A stretch of 64,000 nucleotides of DNA, taken from the NCBI RefSeq assembly GCF_002946835.1, contig NZ_CP026652.1:2542001-2606000 (forward strand), written 5' to 3'. This document shows, piece after piece, positions 17,802 to 27,681 of this stretch (position 1 is its first letter; the number at the start of each line of letters is the position of its first letter). Source of the DNA: Streptomyces dengpaensis (GTDB lineage Bacteria; Actinomycetota; Actinomycetes; Streptomycetales; Streptomycetaceae). The translations under genes and the position numbers were made by a program. Below the pieces are notes generated by a model, which saw only the letters and a program-made list of their open reading frames with translations, was not told where the DNA came from and searched no databases.

Positions 17802-18396
17802 CGTTGTACTCGACCTTGTCGTGATGGGCGCCGGGTGAGCTCAAAAGGCCCCGCGTCGGCGCGGATTGTCGGATTCGCCATCCCTGTAAAGCGTCAGGCT
17901 AAACATTCAATTCCCGGGCCAAGGCGTGAAGAGGCCATGATCCCCATGTGAGTTTCCTCACTTACTAGCAGGCGAAACGGGCAATTCGACTCCCCAACTG
18001 CGCCCAGCGAAAGGGACATTGCCCCACTGAAGCCAACATTCCGCTCCCGATCATGGCGACTCAGACACCCCGCACACCTCAACACCTCGTGGGCATACGT
18101 CCGTTATATGTGAGATCACTTTCTACGCCTGGTGACGCACCCCTCACAAGCTGTCACGGAGGTCACAGCCTGGCCCTCGGGCCTTGTTGGAGATCCGGCA
18201 CTGTGCTGGAATTCCACGGACCGCCGCGGGATCGAACCGGCGCAGGGGCGCGACGCAGCGCCTTGTGGCGGCGAAAAGGGGGAGCCAGCGCCGGTCACTT
18301 CACGACCACCAGGGGGCGCATCGGCGCCCCTGAACGACGCCGACACCGCCTCGCCGTTCTCGCGGAGAGGCGCCTGGTCCAGAGGTTGCGACGCTA
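17802..18396. other. Divergent upstream region of the ANPRRT gene and conservon 1
   Basis: This stretch of 595 bases has lower and uneven GC. I find no supported gene, RNA or repeat. It must hold the promoters of the small ANPRRT gene and of cvnA1, but no confident -35/-10 pair stands out. Confidence 0.5.
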
Positions 18397-21300
18397 GTGC
18401 AGGGACGTTTCAAGAGGGATGGCAGCGCTTCGGCGGAGCCGGAGCCGCACGGCGGGACCGACCGTGGTTCCTCGCCCCAGCACGCCCAGAACCCGGGACC
18501 GGCAGAGGTCGGCGGCGGCGACTCCGCACGCCCCGGCGCGAAGCCCAAGGGTGTCGGCACACCGGCCGCGAAGCCGAAGGGCTCGACGAGCCCCGGCACG
18601 CGAATAGCCCTGCGCAACTGGCGCATCTCCACGCGTCTGGTCTCGCTGCTCGCGCTCCCCGTGGTCGCCGCGACCTCGCTCGGCGCGCTGCGCATCAACC
18701 AGTCGATGGACGACATCCAGCAGCTCGAGAACATGAAGCTGCTGACCGACATGACCAAGCAGGCGACCGAGCTCGCCGCCGCGCTCCAGAAGGAGCGCGA
18801 CCAGTCGGCGGGTCCGCTCGCGCACAGCCGCCCGGCCACCGACTACACCGTCAAGGGAGTCCGTGACGCCACGGACGTCGCCAAGAGGAACTTCCTCGAG
18901 GGCACCAAGGAGATCGAGGACGCCGCTGCGAACGGACAGCTCTCCGGCGTCCGGGAAAGCCTCGTCGGCATCGCGAGTGAGCTGTACAAGCTCAGCAGCA
19001 TCCGCAAGGGGGCCTACGACGATCCCCAGAACGCGACGCAGACGGTCGAGGCGTACCACCGGCTGGTCACCCAGCTCCTCGACCTCTCGCAGGACATGGC
19101 CGAGGCCACCAGCAACCCGGAGATGATCCAGCGCACCCGAGCCCTGTCCGCCTTCTCCTCGGCGAAGGAGTACGCCTCCGTCCAGCGTGCCGTCATCGCC
19201 GCCGCGCTGCCCGAGAGCGACGACGTCTTCGGCAAGCTCTCCGAGAACGACCGGCAGTACGCGCTCTCCGCACAGGAGAGCCAGGATTCCGAGCTCAACG
19301 GCTTCAAGACCATCTACGGCGACGGCTTCGCCGACCTGCTCGAGCCCATCGAGGGCACCAACCCGACGATCGAGTCCGCCGACCAGTACGCGAAGCGTGT
19401 GCTGGGCGGCCCGGACGGACTCAAGACGCAGAACAAGCGCTCGTACAAGGACTGGGTGGACGACGACTCCGCCAAGATCCAGCAGATGTCGAACATCGAG
19501 ACCACGCTGCTCAGCCAGATGGAGCAGAAGGCCCGTGAGCTGCGCAACGAGGCCGAGAGCGAAGCGCTCATCTCGGGTGCGCTGATCCTCCTGGTGCTCG
19601 GTGTCTCGCTCGTCGGCGCCTTCGTCGTGGCCCGCTCCATGATCCGCTCGCTGCGCCGCCTCCAGGACACCGCGACCAAGGTCGCCCAGGACCGGCTGCC
19701 CGAGCTGGTCAAGCAGCTGTCGGAGTCGGACCCGCAGGACGTGGACACCTCCGTCGAGTCGGTCGGTGTGCACTCCCGGGACGAGATCGGCCAGGTCGCC
19801 GCGGCCTTCGACGACGTGCACCGCGAGGCCGTACGACTGGCCGCCGAGCAGGCCCTGCTGCGGGGCAACGTCAACGCGATGTTCACCAACCTCTCGCGCC
19901 GCTCCCAGGGCCTCATCCAGCGTCAGCTCTCGCTCATCTCCGAACTGGAGTCCCGCGAGGCCGACCCGGACCAGCTGTCCTCGCTGTTCAAGCTCGACCA
20001 CCTCGCGACCCGCATGCGCCGTAACGGTGAGAACCTCCTCGTTCTCGCCGGTGAAGAGCCCGGCCGCCGCTGGACCCGCCCGGTTCCGCTGGTCGACGTG
20101 CTCCGTGCCGCCGCCTCCGAGGTGGAGCAGTACGAGCGCATCGAGCTGGCCGCGGTCCCGGCCACCCAGGTCGCCGGCCGGGTCGTCAACGACCTCGTGC
20201 ACCTGCTCGCCGAGCTGCTCGAGAACGCCACCTCGTTCTCCTCGCCGCAGACCAAGGTCAAGGTCACCGGTCACGCGCTGCCCGACGGCCGCGTCCTGAT
20301 CGAGATCCACGACACCGGCATCGGCCTGTCCCCCGAGGACCTCGCGGCGATCAACGAGCGGCTCGCCTCGCCGCCCACCGTGGACGTCTCCGTCTCCCGC
20401 CGCATGGGCCTCTTCGTGGTCGGTCGTCTGTCGCAGCGCCACGGCATCCGCATCCAGCTGCGTCCCTCCGACTCCGGTGGTACGACCGCGCTCGTCATGC
20501 TCCCCGTCGATGTCGCCCAGGGCGGCAAGAAGGCTCCGGCCAAGCCGGGCCAGGGCGGCCCGGGCTCCGGTGGTCCGGCCGCCGCGCAGGCCTCGGCCGG
20601 TCTGGCCGCTGCCCGCCGCGGCGGCGCTCAGGGCGGCCCCTCGCTCGGCGCGGGTGCCCCCGCCGGTGGCGGCGGACGCATCAGCGCCCCGCCGCAGCGC
20701 GGACAGGTCGGCGCGGGCCAGGGTCCGCGGGCAGCGCTGCCCGGAAGCAACCAGGGCGGTTCCGCGCTGCCGGGCGGCAACCAGGGCGGTCGCCCGGGTG
20801 CGCCGGGCGGAGCGCGTGGGCCGCAGGGTCCGGGGGACTCGCAGCAGGGCAGGCAGGCTCCGGCCGGTGCCGGCGCCTTCGGGCAGGGCGCGCAGGGTTC
20901 CCCGCAGGGCCTGCATTCCGCCGGGTCCGGTGGCGCGCCGCAGGGCTTCGGTGACGGATCCGCTGCCCGCCAGGGTGGCTCCGATACTCGTCAGAGCAGC
21001 TTCGGTGACAGCGGCCCCGCGGCCGCGCCCGCCGCGCCCCCGCAGCAGCAGTCCGGCGGCAAGGGCAGCCGCCGCAAGCCGCAGCTTCGCGGCCGCGGTG
21101 GCGCACGCGCCGAGCTTCCCGGTGCCAACCCGGCGCCCCGCACGCCGAGTTGGAGCGACGACAACGCGCAGCCGCCCGTGCCGCGCGCGTCCCTCGACAC
21201 CCCGCGTGGCCACGAGGAGCCCGACGCCACCTCGCGTATGCCGCGGATCGACGACCGTCAGGGCCCCGGCTCGACGTCCGAGTTCGCCCGTCCCGACTTC

Positions 21301-22119
21301 GACGCACCGCGCCCCGGTGCGGGTGCGCCGCAGAACACCGGGCAGTTCGTCCGCCCGGATGTGTTCGGTCCGTCCAACCCGGCTCCCGGGCACCAGAACC
21401 CGTCCACCACGGGCCAGTTCGCCGCTCCGGGCTACGGCGCCCCCCAGGACGCGTCGTCCACCGGGCAGTTCGCCCGGCCGGGCTACGGCCAGGACCCGTC
21501 GTCCACCGGGCAGTTCGCGACGCCCGGGTACGGCAACCGCCAGGACCCGTCGTCCACCGGGCAGTTCGAGCGGCCGCAGCCGCCGCAGCGGCCCGCGCAC
21601 CGGCAGGAGCCCGAGGCACTGCCGCCGGCGACGGGCCCCGGCGACGGACGTACGCCGCTGTTCGACACGCTGGAGACCAACTGGTTCCACGGTCAGGCGA
21701 ACGGGAACGGTGCCCACCCGAACGGCGCGTACCCCAACGGCTCCCAGGGTTCCCCGCAGGCCGCACCACAGCAGTCGCAGGCTCCCTCGGCTCCGCAGCA
21801 ACGGCCGGCCGCCGCACCGGCCCCCGCCGCATGGCGCACCTCGCCGAACGACGACCTCGTCCGGCAGGCAGAACGCGTCCGTCAACCGTCGGCAGGCGGG
21901 GTCACCACCTCGGGCCTGCCGCGCCGCGTCCCGCGGGCGAACCTCGTCGCGGGCACGGCACAGCAGCAACCGCACCAAAGCGGTCCGCAGGTCTCGCGCG
22001 CGCCCGATGACGTGCGCGGTCGGCTGACCAATCTCCGTCGGGGCATTCAGCAGGGTCGACAGGCCGGCAGCGGCCAGACCGGCAGCTTCCCCAGCCCCAC
22101 TCACCAGCAGGAGCGTTAG
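18397..22119 (+). CDS. cvnA1: Conservon sensor kinase-like protein CvnA (first set)
   Basis: A 1240-residue membrane protein. A basic, disordered N-terminus precedes TM1 (about 77-96). An extracellular helical nitrate/nitrite-sensor-like domain (about 97-390) follows, then TM2 (about 394-416), HAMP, and a coupling helix with LDHLATRMRRN (His535). The HATPase domain has N-box ELLENAT (Asn610) and DTGIGL (639-644). The last about 540 residues are Gly/Pro/Gln-rich, with five TGQF motifs, mostly in SSTGQF repeats (about 980-1070). In known conservons CvnA scaffolds CvnB-D at the membrane, resembling an eukaryotic GPCR complex. The start is a GTG. Confidence 0.94.
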   Translation: MQGRFKRDGSASAEPEPHGGTDRGSSPQHAQNPGPAEVGGGDSARPGAKPKGVGTPAAKPKGSTSPGTRIALRNWRISTRLVSLLALPVVAATSLGALRINQSMDDIQQLENMKLLTDMTKQATELAAALQKERDQSAGPLAHSRPATDYTVKGVRDATDVAKRNFLEGTKEIEDAAANGQLSGVRESLVGIASELYKLSSIRKGAYDDPQNATQTVEAYHRLVTQLLDLSQDMAEATSNPEMIQRTRALSAFSSAKEYASVQRAVIAAALPESDDVFGKLSENDRQYALSAQESQDSELNGFKTIYGDGFADLLEPIEGTNPTIESADQYAKRVLGGPDGLKTQNKRSYKDWVDDDSAKIQQMSNIETTLLSQMEQKARELRNEAESEALISGALILLVLGVSLVGAFVVARSMIRSLRRLQDTATKVAQDRLPELVKQLSESDPQDVDTSVESVGVHSRDEIGQVAAAFDDVHREAVRLAAEQALLRGNVNAMFTNLSRRSQGLIQRQLSLISELESREADPDQLSSLFKLDHLATRMRRNGENLLVLAGEEPGRRWTRPVPLVDVLRAAASEVEQYERIELAAVPATQVAGRVVNDLVHLLAELLENATSFSSPQTKVKVTGHALPDGRVLIEIHDTGIGLSPEDLAAINERLASPPTVDVSVSRRMGLFVVGRLSQRHGIRIQLRPSDSGGTTALVMLPVDVAQGGKKAPAKPGQGGPGSGGPAAAQASAGLAAARRGGAQGGPSLGAGAPAGGGGRISAPPQRGQVGAGQGPRAALPGSNQGGSALPGGNQGGRPGAPGGARGPQGPGDSQQGRQAPAGAGAFGQGAQGSPQGLHSAGSGGAPQGFGDGSAARQGGSDTRQSSFGDSGPAAAPAAPPQQQSGGKGSRRKPQLRGRGGARAELPGANPAPRTPSWSDDNAQPPVPRASLDTPRGHEEPDATSRMPRIDDRQGPGSTSEFARPDFDAPRPGAGAPQNTGQFVRPDVFGPSNPAPGHQNPSTTGQFAAPGYGAPQDASSTGQFARPGYGQDPSSTGQFATPGYGNRQDPSSTGQFERPQPPQRPAHRQEPEALPPATGPGDGRTPLFDTLETNWFHGQANGNGAHPNGAYPNGSQGSPQAAPQQSQAPSAPQQRPAAAPAPAAWRTSPNDDLVRQAERVRQPSAGGVTTSGLPRRVPRANLVAGTAQQQPHQSGPQVSRAPDDVRGRLTNLRRGIQQGRQAGSGQTGSFPSPTHQQER

Positions 22120-22542
22120 TTGAGCCCGATGAGCCAGGCGGCACAGAACCTCAACTGGTTGATCACCAACTTCGTGGACAACACCCCTGGGGTGTCCCAC
22201 ACCGTCGTCGTGTCCGCCGACGGACTCCTTCTGGCGCTGTCCGAAGGTTTCCCGCGCGACCGCGCCGACCAGCTCGCGGCCGTCGCCTCCGGTCTCACCT
22301 CGTTGACGGCCGGGGCATCCCGGATCTTCGAGGGCGGATCGGTGGCCCAGACGGTCGTGGAAATGGAGCGCGGCTTTCTCTTCCTGATGTCCGTCTCGGA
22401 CGGATCGTCCCTGGCGGTCCTCTCCCACCCGGAATGCGACATCGGCCTTGTCGGCTACGAGATGGCCCTGCTCGTCGACCGTGCGGGCGCCGTCCTCACA
22501 CCGGACCTGCGCGCCGAACTCCAAGGCAGTCTGCTCCACTGA
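22120..22542 (+). CDS. cvnB1: Conservon Roadblock/LC7 protein CvnB (first set)
   Basis: A 140-residue Roadblock/LC7 domain protein (MSPMSQAAQNLNWLITNFVD...). Such proteins act as GTPase-activating or scaffolding partners of small Ras-like GTPases, and CvnB is known to pair with CvnD. The TTG at 22120 directly follows the cvnA1 stop; an ATG three codons later is the alternative. The same junction occurs in the second conservon with GTG, which supports this start. The two CvnB copies differ at few positions. Confidence 0.93.
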   Translation: MSPMSQAAQNLNWLITNFVDNTPGVSHTVVVSADGLLLALSEGFPRDRADQLAAVASGLTSLTAGASRIFEGGSVAQTVVEMERGFLFLMSVSDGSSLAVLSHPECDIGLVGYEMALLVDRAGAVLTPDLRAELQGSLLH

Positions 22543-22652
22543 CCCGCTCTGGTTCTACCGACTGCACAACATCACCGTCCGGCCGCCACAATCCCCCCAC
22601 CGGCCCCCATCGACGGCACGACTGACCAACTTGCTGTCCGCCCGGAGGATTC

Positions 22653-23054
22653 ATGACCCCGCCCACCGCACCTCATGATGCGTATTCAGATTCGTACGGG
22701 GACGACGAGGGCGACCAGCCGCTGGTACGCCCTTACGCGATGACCGGCGGCCGGACCCGGCCGCGGTACCAACTCGCCATCGAGGCACTGATCAGCACAA
22801 CGGCCGACCCGGCGCAGCTGATGGGGCTGCTGCCGGAGCACCAGCGGATCTGCCACCTCTGCCGTGAGGTCAAGTCGGTGGCCGAGGTGTCGGCCCTCCT
22901 GTCCATGCCGCTCGGTGTGGCCAGGATCCTCGTCGCGGACCTCGCGGAAGCCGGACTCGTCGCCATCCACCAGCCTGGCGGCGACGAGAACAACGGCGGC
23001 GCGCCAGACGTGACTTTGCTCGAAAGGGTGCTCAGTGGACTTCGCAAGCTCTGA
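22653..23054 (+). CDS. cvnC1: Conservon DUF742 protein CvnC (first set)
   Basis: A 133-residue DUF742 protein. The conserved core runs from LVRPYAMTGGRTRPRYQLAI to LLERVLSGLRKL, with HQRICHLCREVKSVAEVSAL and GVARILVADLAEAGLV. The latter resembles a winged-helix segment, but DNA binding is not established for this family. The ATG has CGGAGG upstream. Its 3' end overlaps cvnD1 by 20 bases. It has a short acidic N-terminus, unlike the long Pro/Gln-rich one of CvnC2. Confidence 0.93.
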   Translation: MTPPTAPHDAYSDSYGDDEGDQPLVRPYAMTGGRTRPRYQLAIEALISTTADPAQLMGLLPEHQRICHLCREVKSVAEVSALLSMPLGVARILVADLAEAGLVAIHQPGGDENNGGAPDVTLLERVLSGLRKL

Positions 23055-23610
23055 CGGAGGCCGGGCAACCACCTCCGCCAAGATCGTGGTGGCGGGTGGT
23101 TTCGGTGTCGGCAAGACCACGTTCGTGGGCGCCGTCTCCGAGATCAACCCGCTGCGCACGGAGGCCGTCATGACGTCCGCTTCCGCGGGCATCGACGACC
23201 TCACCCACACCGGGGACAAGACCACCACCACGGTGGCCATGGACTTCGGCCGCATCACCCTGGACCAGGACCTGATCCTGTACCTCTTCGGTACGCCGGG
23301 TCAGGACCGGTTCTGGTTCATGTGGGACGACCTGGTCCGCGGCGCCATCGGCGCGGTGGTCCTGGTGGACACCCGCCGGCTCGCCGACTGCTTCCCCGCG
23401 GTCGACTACTTCGAGAACAGCGGTCTGCCGTTCGTCGTCGCCCTCAACGGCTTCGACGGGCACCAGCCGTACAGGCCCGAAGAGGTCCGCGAGGCGCTGC
23501 AGATCGGTCCGGACGCCCCGATCATCACGACGGACGCCCGGCACCGTGCGGATGCGAAGGGTGCTCTGATCACGCTGGTCGAGCACGCGCTCATGGCACG
23601 GCTGCGGTAG
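23035..23610 (+). CDS. cvnD1: Conservon Ras-like GTPase CvnD (first set)
   Basis: A 191-residue small GTPase of the MglA/Ras-like type. The P-loop is GGFGVGKTT and switch II is FGTPGQDRFWFMWD. The usual NKxD guanine motif reads NGFD, as in other CvnD proteins. It is expected to be the switch of the conservon. The GTG start lies inside cvnC1 (20-base overlap), which gives tight coupling. It is close to CvnD2 throughout; differences cluster near the C-terminus and N-terminus. Confidence 0.95.
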   Translation: MDFASSDGGRATTSAKIVVAGGFGVGKTTFVGAVSEINPLRTEAVMTSASAGIDDLTHTGDKTTTTVAMDFGRITLDQDLILYLFGTPGQDRFWFMWDDLVRGAIGAVVLVDTRRLADCFPAVDYFENSGLPFVVALNGFDGHQPYRPEEVREALQIGPDAPIITTDARHRADAKGALITLVEHALMARLR

Positions 23611-23658
23611 TCGCCAAGTCGACAGTTCCATAAGGCAGTTGTCGTAGAAGCACTGGAG

Positions 23659-23684
23659 CCGACTGTGTCGTTTGACACGGTCGG
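23659..23684 (+). terminator. Hairpin after conservon 1
   Basis: An 11-bp stem CCGACTGTGTC / GACACGGTCGG with loop GTTT lies 49 bases past cvnD1. It has no T-run, so termination here is uncertain. Confidence 0.45.
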
Positions 23685-23767
23685 CAATAGTGTTCATAAC
23701 GTTTCGACAGAGAATTTTGCTGCCACCGACACGCCTCGCGGTCACCCGGTACCGCTGTGCTCACAAA

Positions 23768-23789
23768 AGCCCCGCCTTTTGGCGGGGCT
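23768..23789 (+). terminator. Terminator between the two conservons
   Basis: A perfect 9-bp stem AGCCCCGCC / GGCGGGGCT with loop TTTT is followed by CGCTCTTT. The region 23611-23962 otherwise holds no gene. The second conservon probably has its own promoter after this stem. Confidence 0.7.
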
Positions 23790-23962
23790 CGCTCTTTATG
23801 ACCGTTTTTTCAGGCGCTCACAGCACTCGGAATCGTTGGTTCCGACTGTTTGGAACGGCGCCGCCTGACGTGCTGGAATGCGCTGAACTGCCCATTAGTC
23901 AAGGGCGCTGGAGACATACCGCGGCACAAAGAAGGTGCCGACGCCGAGAGGTTGTTGGTCGA

Positions 23963-26900
23963 GTGAGGCGAAGCAAGAACGGTCCCGAGCCGTCGGCACG
24001 GGGCAACTTCACCCCGCCGCCGCGCGGAGCGGCGCCCGCACAAGTGCCCGGCCCGGAGCCCACTCCGGCGCCCGCGGCGAGCGGCAGCCGGCTGTCACCC
24101 CAGAACTGGCGGGTGCCCACCAGGCTGAACGCGATCCTGCTCATACCCGTGCTGGTCGGCCTCGTCATGGGCGGCTTCCAGGTGAAGGGCTCGATCGACA
24201 CCTGGAACGAGGCGCGGGACGCCGAGAAGGTGGCGAAGATCGTGGCGGCCGCCGACGAGTACGCCGAGGCACTGCTGAACGAGCGCGACTTGTCCGCCGA
24301 GCCTCTGCTGCTGGGCGACCGGGACAGCACGACGGTCAAGAAGGCTCGTGCCGTCACCGATGAGAAGGCCGACGCCTTCCACCAAGAGGTCATCGGAAGG
24401 CCGGACAAGCCGGGGCTCGAGCGGCGGCTGGGCCTGGTGGAGAAGGCCGAGCCCCAACTCGAGCAGATCCGCAAAGCGGCGTTCACGAAGTCCATGGAGC
24501 CGGTGAGGACCGAAGAGGCTTACGTCACGGTCGAGCACCTGCTCATGGAGTTCTCGAACGAGTTGAGCCTCGGTACCGGCAACGTCACGTCCTATGGCCG
24601 TTCCGTGTACGCCATCGGGCTGGCCAAGGGCGCCGCGTCGCTGGAGCGCTCGATCGGTACCCACCTGCTCGTCAAGCCCAGCACCAGCGAGAAGAACCTC
24701 GCGGGGCAGGTCACCGCCTTCACGTCGTACGCGTACCTGGAGAACGTCGCTCTCGCGGAGTTCATCTCCGGTTCCACCGAGGACGACGCCGCCCGGCTCA
24801 AGGCCGTGATGGCGCAGAAGACCGCGGAGGGCAAGAGCCGGCTCGCCGAGGCCAAGAGCAAGGCCGAGGCCGCGGGCCGGCCCTTCGTCGCGCCGCCCTC
24901 GATGGACGACATGATCAAGGCGATCGGCAGCGGCGCCACGCCCACTCAGCTCGCCCAGCAGGGCATCACCCCCGAGACGTGGATGGGGGCCGCCACCCTC
25001 AAGTTCGAGGGCTTCAGCGAGGTCGAGAGGGAACTCGTCGACCGAGCGGTCGACGACGCCGCGGCCATCGCCTCCGACGCCCAGACCGACGCCTACGTCA
25101 ACGGCGCCATCGTCGTCGTAGCCCTGCTCGCCGCGTTCATCATCGCCGGGCTGATGGCGCGCCAGATGAGCACCCGCATGCGCCAGCTGCGCAACGCGGC
25201 CTTCAGCGTCGCCGAGCAGCGTCTGCCGATGCTGGTCGACCAGCTCTCGCGCACTGATCCGGGCCGCGTGGACACCCGCGTACAGCCCATCCCGATCACC
25301 AGCACGGACGAGATCGGCGAAGTCGCCCGCGCCTTCGACCAGGTCCACCGCGAGGCCGTCCGGCTCGCCGCCGAGCAGGCCCTGCTCCGTGGCAACATCA
25401 ACGCGATCTTCACCAACCTCTCGCGCCGCAACCAGTCGCTGATCGAGGGCCAGCTGACCCTGATCACCGACCTGGAGAACAACGAGGCCGACCCGGACCA
25501 GCTGGAGAACCTCTTCCGCCTGGACCACCTCGCGACCCGTATGCGCCGCAACGGCGAGAACCTCCTCGTCCTCGCCGGCGAGGAGCCCGGCCGCCGCTGG
25601 GACCAGCCGGTCCCGCTGGTCGACGTCCTGCGCGCCGCCTCCTCCGAGGTGGAGCAGTACGAGCGCATCGAGCTCTCCGGCGTCCCGGAGGCCGAGATCC
25701 ACGGCCGTGCCGTGACCGACCTCGTGCACCTGCTCGCCGAGCTGCTGGAGAACGCCACCACGTTCTCCTCCCCGCAGACGAAGGTCCGCGTCACCGCCAC
25801 CCGTCTCCCCGACGGCCGCGTGATGATCGAGATCCACGACAAGGGCATCGGCCTGACGGCCGAGGACTTCGCGGAGATCAACCACAAGCTGGCCAACCCG
25901 CCGAGCGTGGACGCTGCGATCTCGCAGCGCATGGGCCTCTTCGTGGTCGGCCGGCTGTCCGACCGGCACGGCATCCGCGTCCAGCTGCGCCCTTCGGGCG
26001 AGCAGGCGGGTACGACCTCCCTGGTCATGCTTCCCGACGCGATCACCCACGGTGGTGGCGGCGAGCAGCAGATGCAGCGCGACGAGTTCACCGTCTCGCA
26101 GATCATTCCGGAGCAGCGCTCGTTCGTGGGCGAGGACTTCCAGGCCCAGCAGCAGCCGATGCGTACGGCCGCGGAGCTCGGCTTCGACGACAGCCGCTAC
26201 ACCGAAGTCCCCGACGACATCCGTGAGTTGGACCCCGTGGGCCGCTCGCTGATGCGCGAGGAGCGCCGCGCGGCCCTGGAGGCCCAGGCGCACGGCCCGG
26301 AGGCCATCGAGGCTCCGCAGCGCTACGAGGACGAGTTCGACGCCCAGCAGCCCGCGTACGGCAACGGACAGGGCGGATACGAGGACCAGCAGGCGACGTA
26401 CGACCAGCAGACGGCGTACAACGAACCGCAGCAGACTGGATATGACGAGCCGGGGCGGCCGTCGTATGAGGAGTCGTACTACCCGTCCAACGGCGGCTAC
26501 CCTGAGCCCACTTATCCGGAGCCGGTGCAGGACGAGCGCTCCATGGGCCGGGGCGGCGCCCCGGAGACGTTCTCGGCGTTCCAGGAGCCGTCCTACCAGG
26601 ACGACTGGCCGCAGCGGGACACCTACCAGGGCTCCTACCGCTCCGAGTACGCTGCGGAAGCGGAATCCTCGCAGGCCGCTGACGTGAGTGAGCAGGACCG
26701 CGTAGGCTTCAACCGTCCGGGACCGGCTCCCTCCGCACCCCACGCGGTGACCGACGCCGGGCTGCCCCGCCGCGGATCCACCGCGAGCGGCAACGTCAAC
26801 GGCAATGGCCAGCACCCCGTGAACCCGAGGGAGCAGGCCGCGCCGGCGACCCCGGCCACGGACGGCGACGCCGACTGGCGCTCGAACAACGACGACCGGT

Positions 26901-27163
26901 GGCAGCGCGCCGAGCAGCTCCGCAAGCCCAAGGCGGGCGGGGTCACCTCGTCCGGTCTGCCCCGGCGGGTGCCCAAGGCCAACCTGGTCGAGGGAACCGC
27001 TGAATCGACCCCCCAGGGCGGCCCGCAGGTCTCCCGCGACCCCGCCGACGTCCGGGGCAGGCTGAGCAACCTGCGCCGCGGCGTACAGCGGGGACGCAAT
27101 GCAGGTAGTGACACGAACGGCCAGGGCTTCGGTCCTGACAGCACCTACAACCAGGAGCGTTAG
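23963..27163 (+). CDS. cvnA2: Conservon sensor kinase-like protein CvnA (second set)
   Basis: A 1066-residue paralogue of CvnA1 with the same order: a short basic N-terminus, TM1 (about 55-75), an extracellular helical sensor domain, TM2 (about 381-402), HAMP, LDHLATRMRRN, then HATPase with Asn597 in the N-box and DKGIGL at 626-631. The C-terminal tail is Gln/Tyr-rich (repeats such as YDQQTAYNEPQQTGYDEP) rather than the Gly/Ser STGQF type of CvnA1. The GTG at 23963 is chosen from GC3 bias; longer in-frame starts read through the intergenic terminator. It is directly followed by cvnB2. Confidence 0.93.
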   Translation: MRRSKNGPEPSARGNFTPPPRGAAPAQVPGPEPTPAPAASGSRLSPQNWRVPTRLNAILLIPVLVGLVMGGFQVKGSIDTWNEARDAEKVAKIVAAADEYAEALLNERDLSAEPLLLGDRDSTTVKKARAVTDEKADAFHQEVIGRPDKPGLERRLGLVEKAEPQLEQIRKAAFTKSMEPVRTEEAYVTVEHLLMEFSNELSLGTGNVTSYGRSVYAIGLAKGAASLERSIGTHLLVKPSTSEKNLAGQVTAFTSYAYLENVALAEFISGSTEDDAARLKAVMAQKTAEGKSRLAEAKSKAEAAGRPFVAPPSMDDMIKAIGSGATPTQLAQQGITPETWMGAATLKFEGFSEVERELVDRAVDDAAAIASDAQTDAYVNGAIVVVALLAAFIIAGLMARQMSTRMRQLRNAAFSVAEQRLPMLVDQLSRTDPGRVDTRVQPIPITSTDEIGEVARAFDQVHREAVRLAAEQALLRGNINAIFTNLSRRNQSLIEGQLTLITDLENNEADPDQLENLFRLDHLATRMRRNGENLLVLAGEEPGRRWDQPVPLVDVLRAASSEVEQYERIELSGVPEAEIHGRAVTDLVHLLAELLENATTFSSPQTKVRVTATRLPDGRVMIEIHDKGIGLTAEDFAEINHKLANPPSVDAAISQRMGLFVVGRLSDRHGIRVQLRPSGEQAGTTSLVMLPDAITHGGGGEQQMQRDEFTVSQIIPEQRSFVGEDFQAQQQPMRTAAELGFDDSRYTEVPDDIRELDPVGRSLMREERRAALEAQAHGPEAIEAPQRYEDEFDAQQPAYGNGQGGYEDQQATYDQQTAYNEPQQTGYDEPGRPSYEESYYPSNGGYPEPTYPEPVQDERSMGRGGAPETFSAFQEPSYQDDWPQRDTYQGSYRSEYAAEAESSQAADVSEQDRVGFNRPGPAPSAPHAVTDAGLPRRGSTASGNVNGNGQHPVNPREQAAPATPATDGDADWRSNNDDRWQRAEQLRKPKAGGVTSSGLPRRVPKANLVEGTAESTPQGGPQVSRDPADVRGRLSNLRRGVQRGRNAGSDTNGQGFGPDSTYNQER

Positions 27164-27164
27164 T

Positions 27165-27587
27165 GTGAGCCCGATGAGCCAGGCGGCACAGAACCTGAAC
27201 TGGTTGATCACCAACTTCGTGGACAACACCCCCGGGGTGTCCCACACGGTGGTGGTCTCCGCCGATGGACTCCTTCTGGCGATGTCCGAAGGCTTTCCCC
27301 GTGACCGCGCCGACCAGTTGGCGGCCGTCGCGTCCGGTCTGACCTCGTTGACCGCGGGTGCCTCCCGCATCTTCGAGGGCGGCAGTGTGAACCAGACAGT
27401 TGTGGAGATGGAGCGGGGATTCCTCTTCATCATGTCCGTATCTGATGGTTCATCGCTCGCCGTCCTCGCACACCCGGAGGCCGATATCGGTCTCATTGGG
27501 TACGAGATGGCGCTTCTGGTGGACCGTGCGGGCACGGTTCTGACCCCGGACCTTCGAGCAGAGCTCCAGGGGAGCCTTCTCAACTAG
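27165..27587 (+). CDS. cvnB2: Conservon Roadblock/LC7 protein CvnB (second set)
   Basis: A 140-residue near-copy of CvnB1 (MSPMSQAAQNLNWLITNFVD). The GTG start lies one base after the cvnA2 stop, with GGAG inside the cvnA2 end, so translation is coupled. It is the Roadblock partner expected to act on CvnD2. Substitutions relative to CvnB1 are conservative (for example ALSEGF to AMSEGF), so cross-interaction between the two conservons is possible. Confidence 0.93.
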   Translation: MSPMSQAAQNLNWLITNFVDNTPGVSHTVVVSADGLLLAMSEGFPRDRADQLAAVASGLTSLTAGASRIFEGGSVNQTVVEMERGFLFIMSVSDGSSLAVLAHPEADIGLIGYEMALLVDRAGTVLTPDLRAELQGSLLN

Positions 27588-27681
27588 CAGACAGACGGTG
27601 CGTATTCGCGTCCCGTGGCCGTAAGGTTTCGGGACGCGGTCCCACAGTGATGGGTGCCCGGCACAGTCGGAGGAGGAGAAA

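Noticed and set aside
18394-22539. 1381-codon minus-strand open frame opposite cvnA1
   Set aside because: Third-position GC and domain content belong to the plus strand. High GC removes stop codons in antisense frames.
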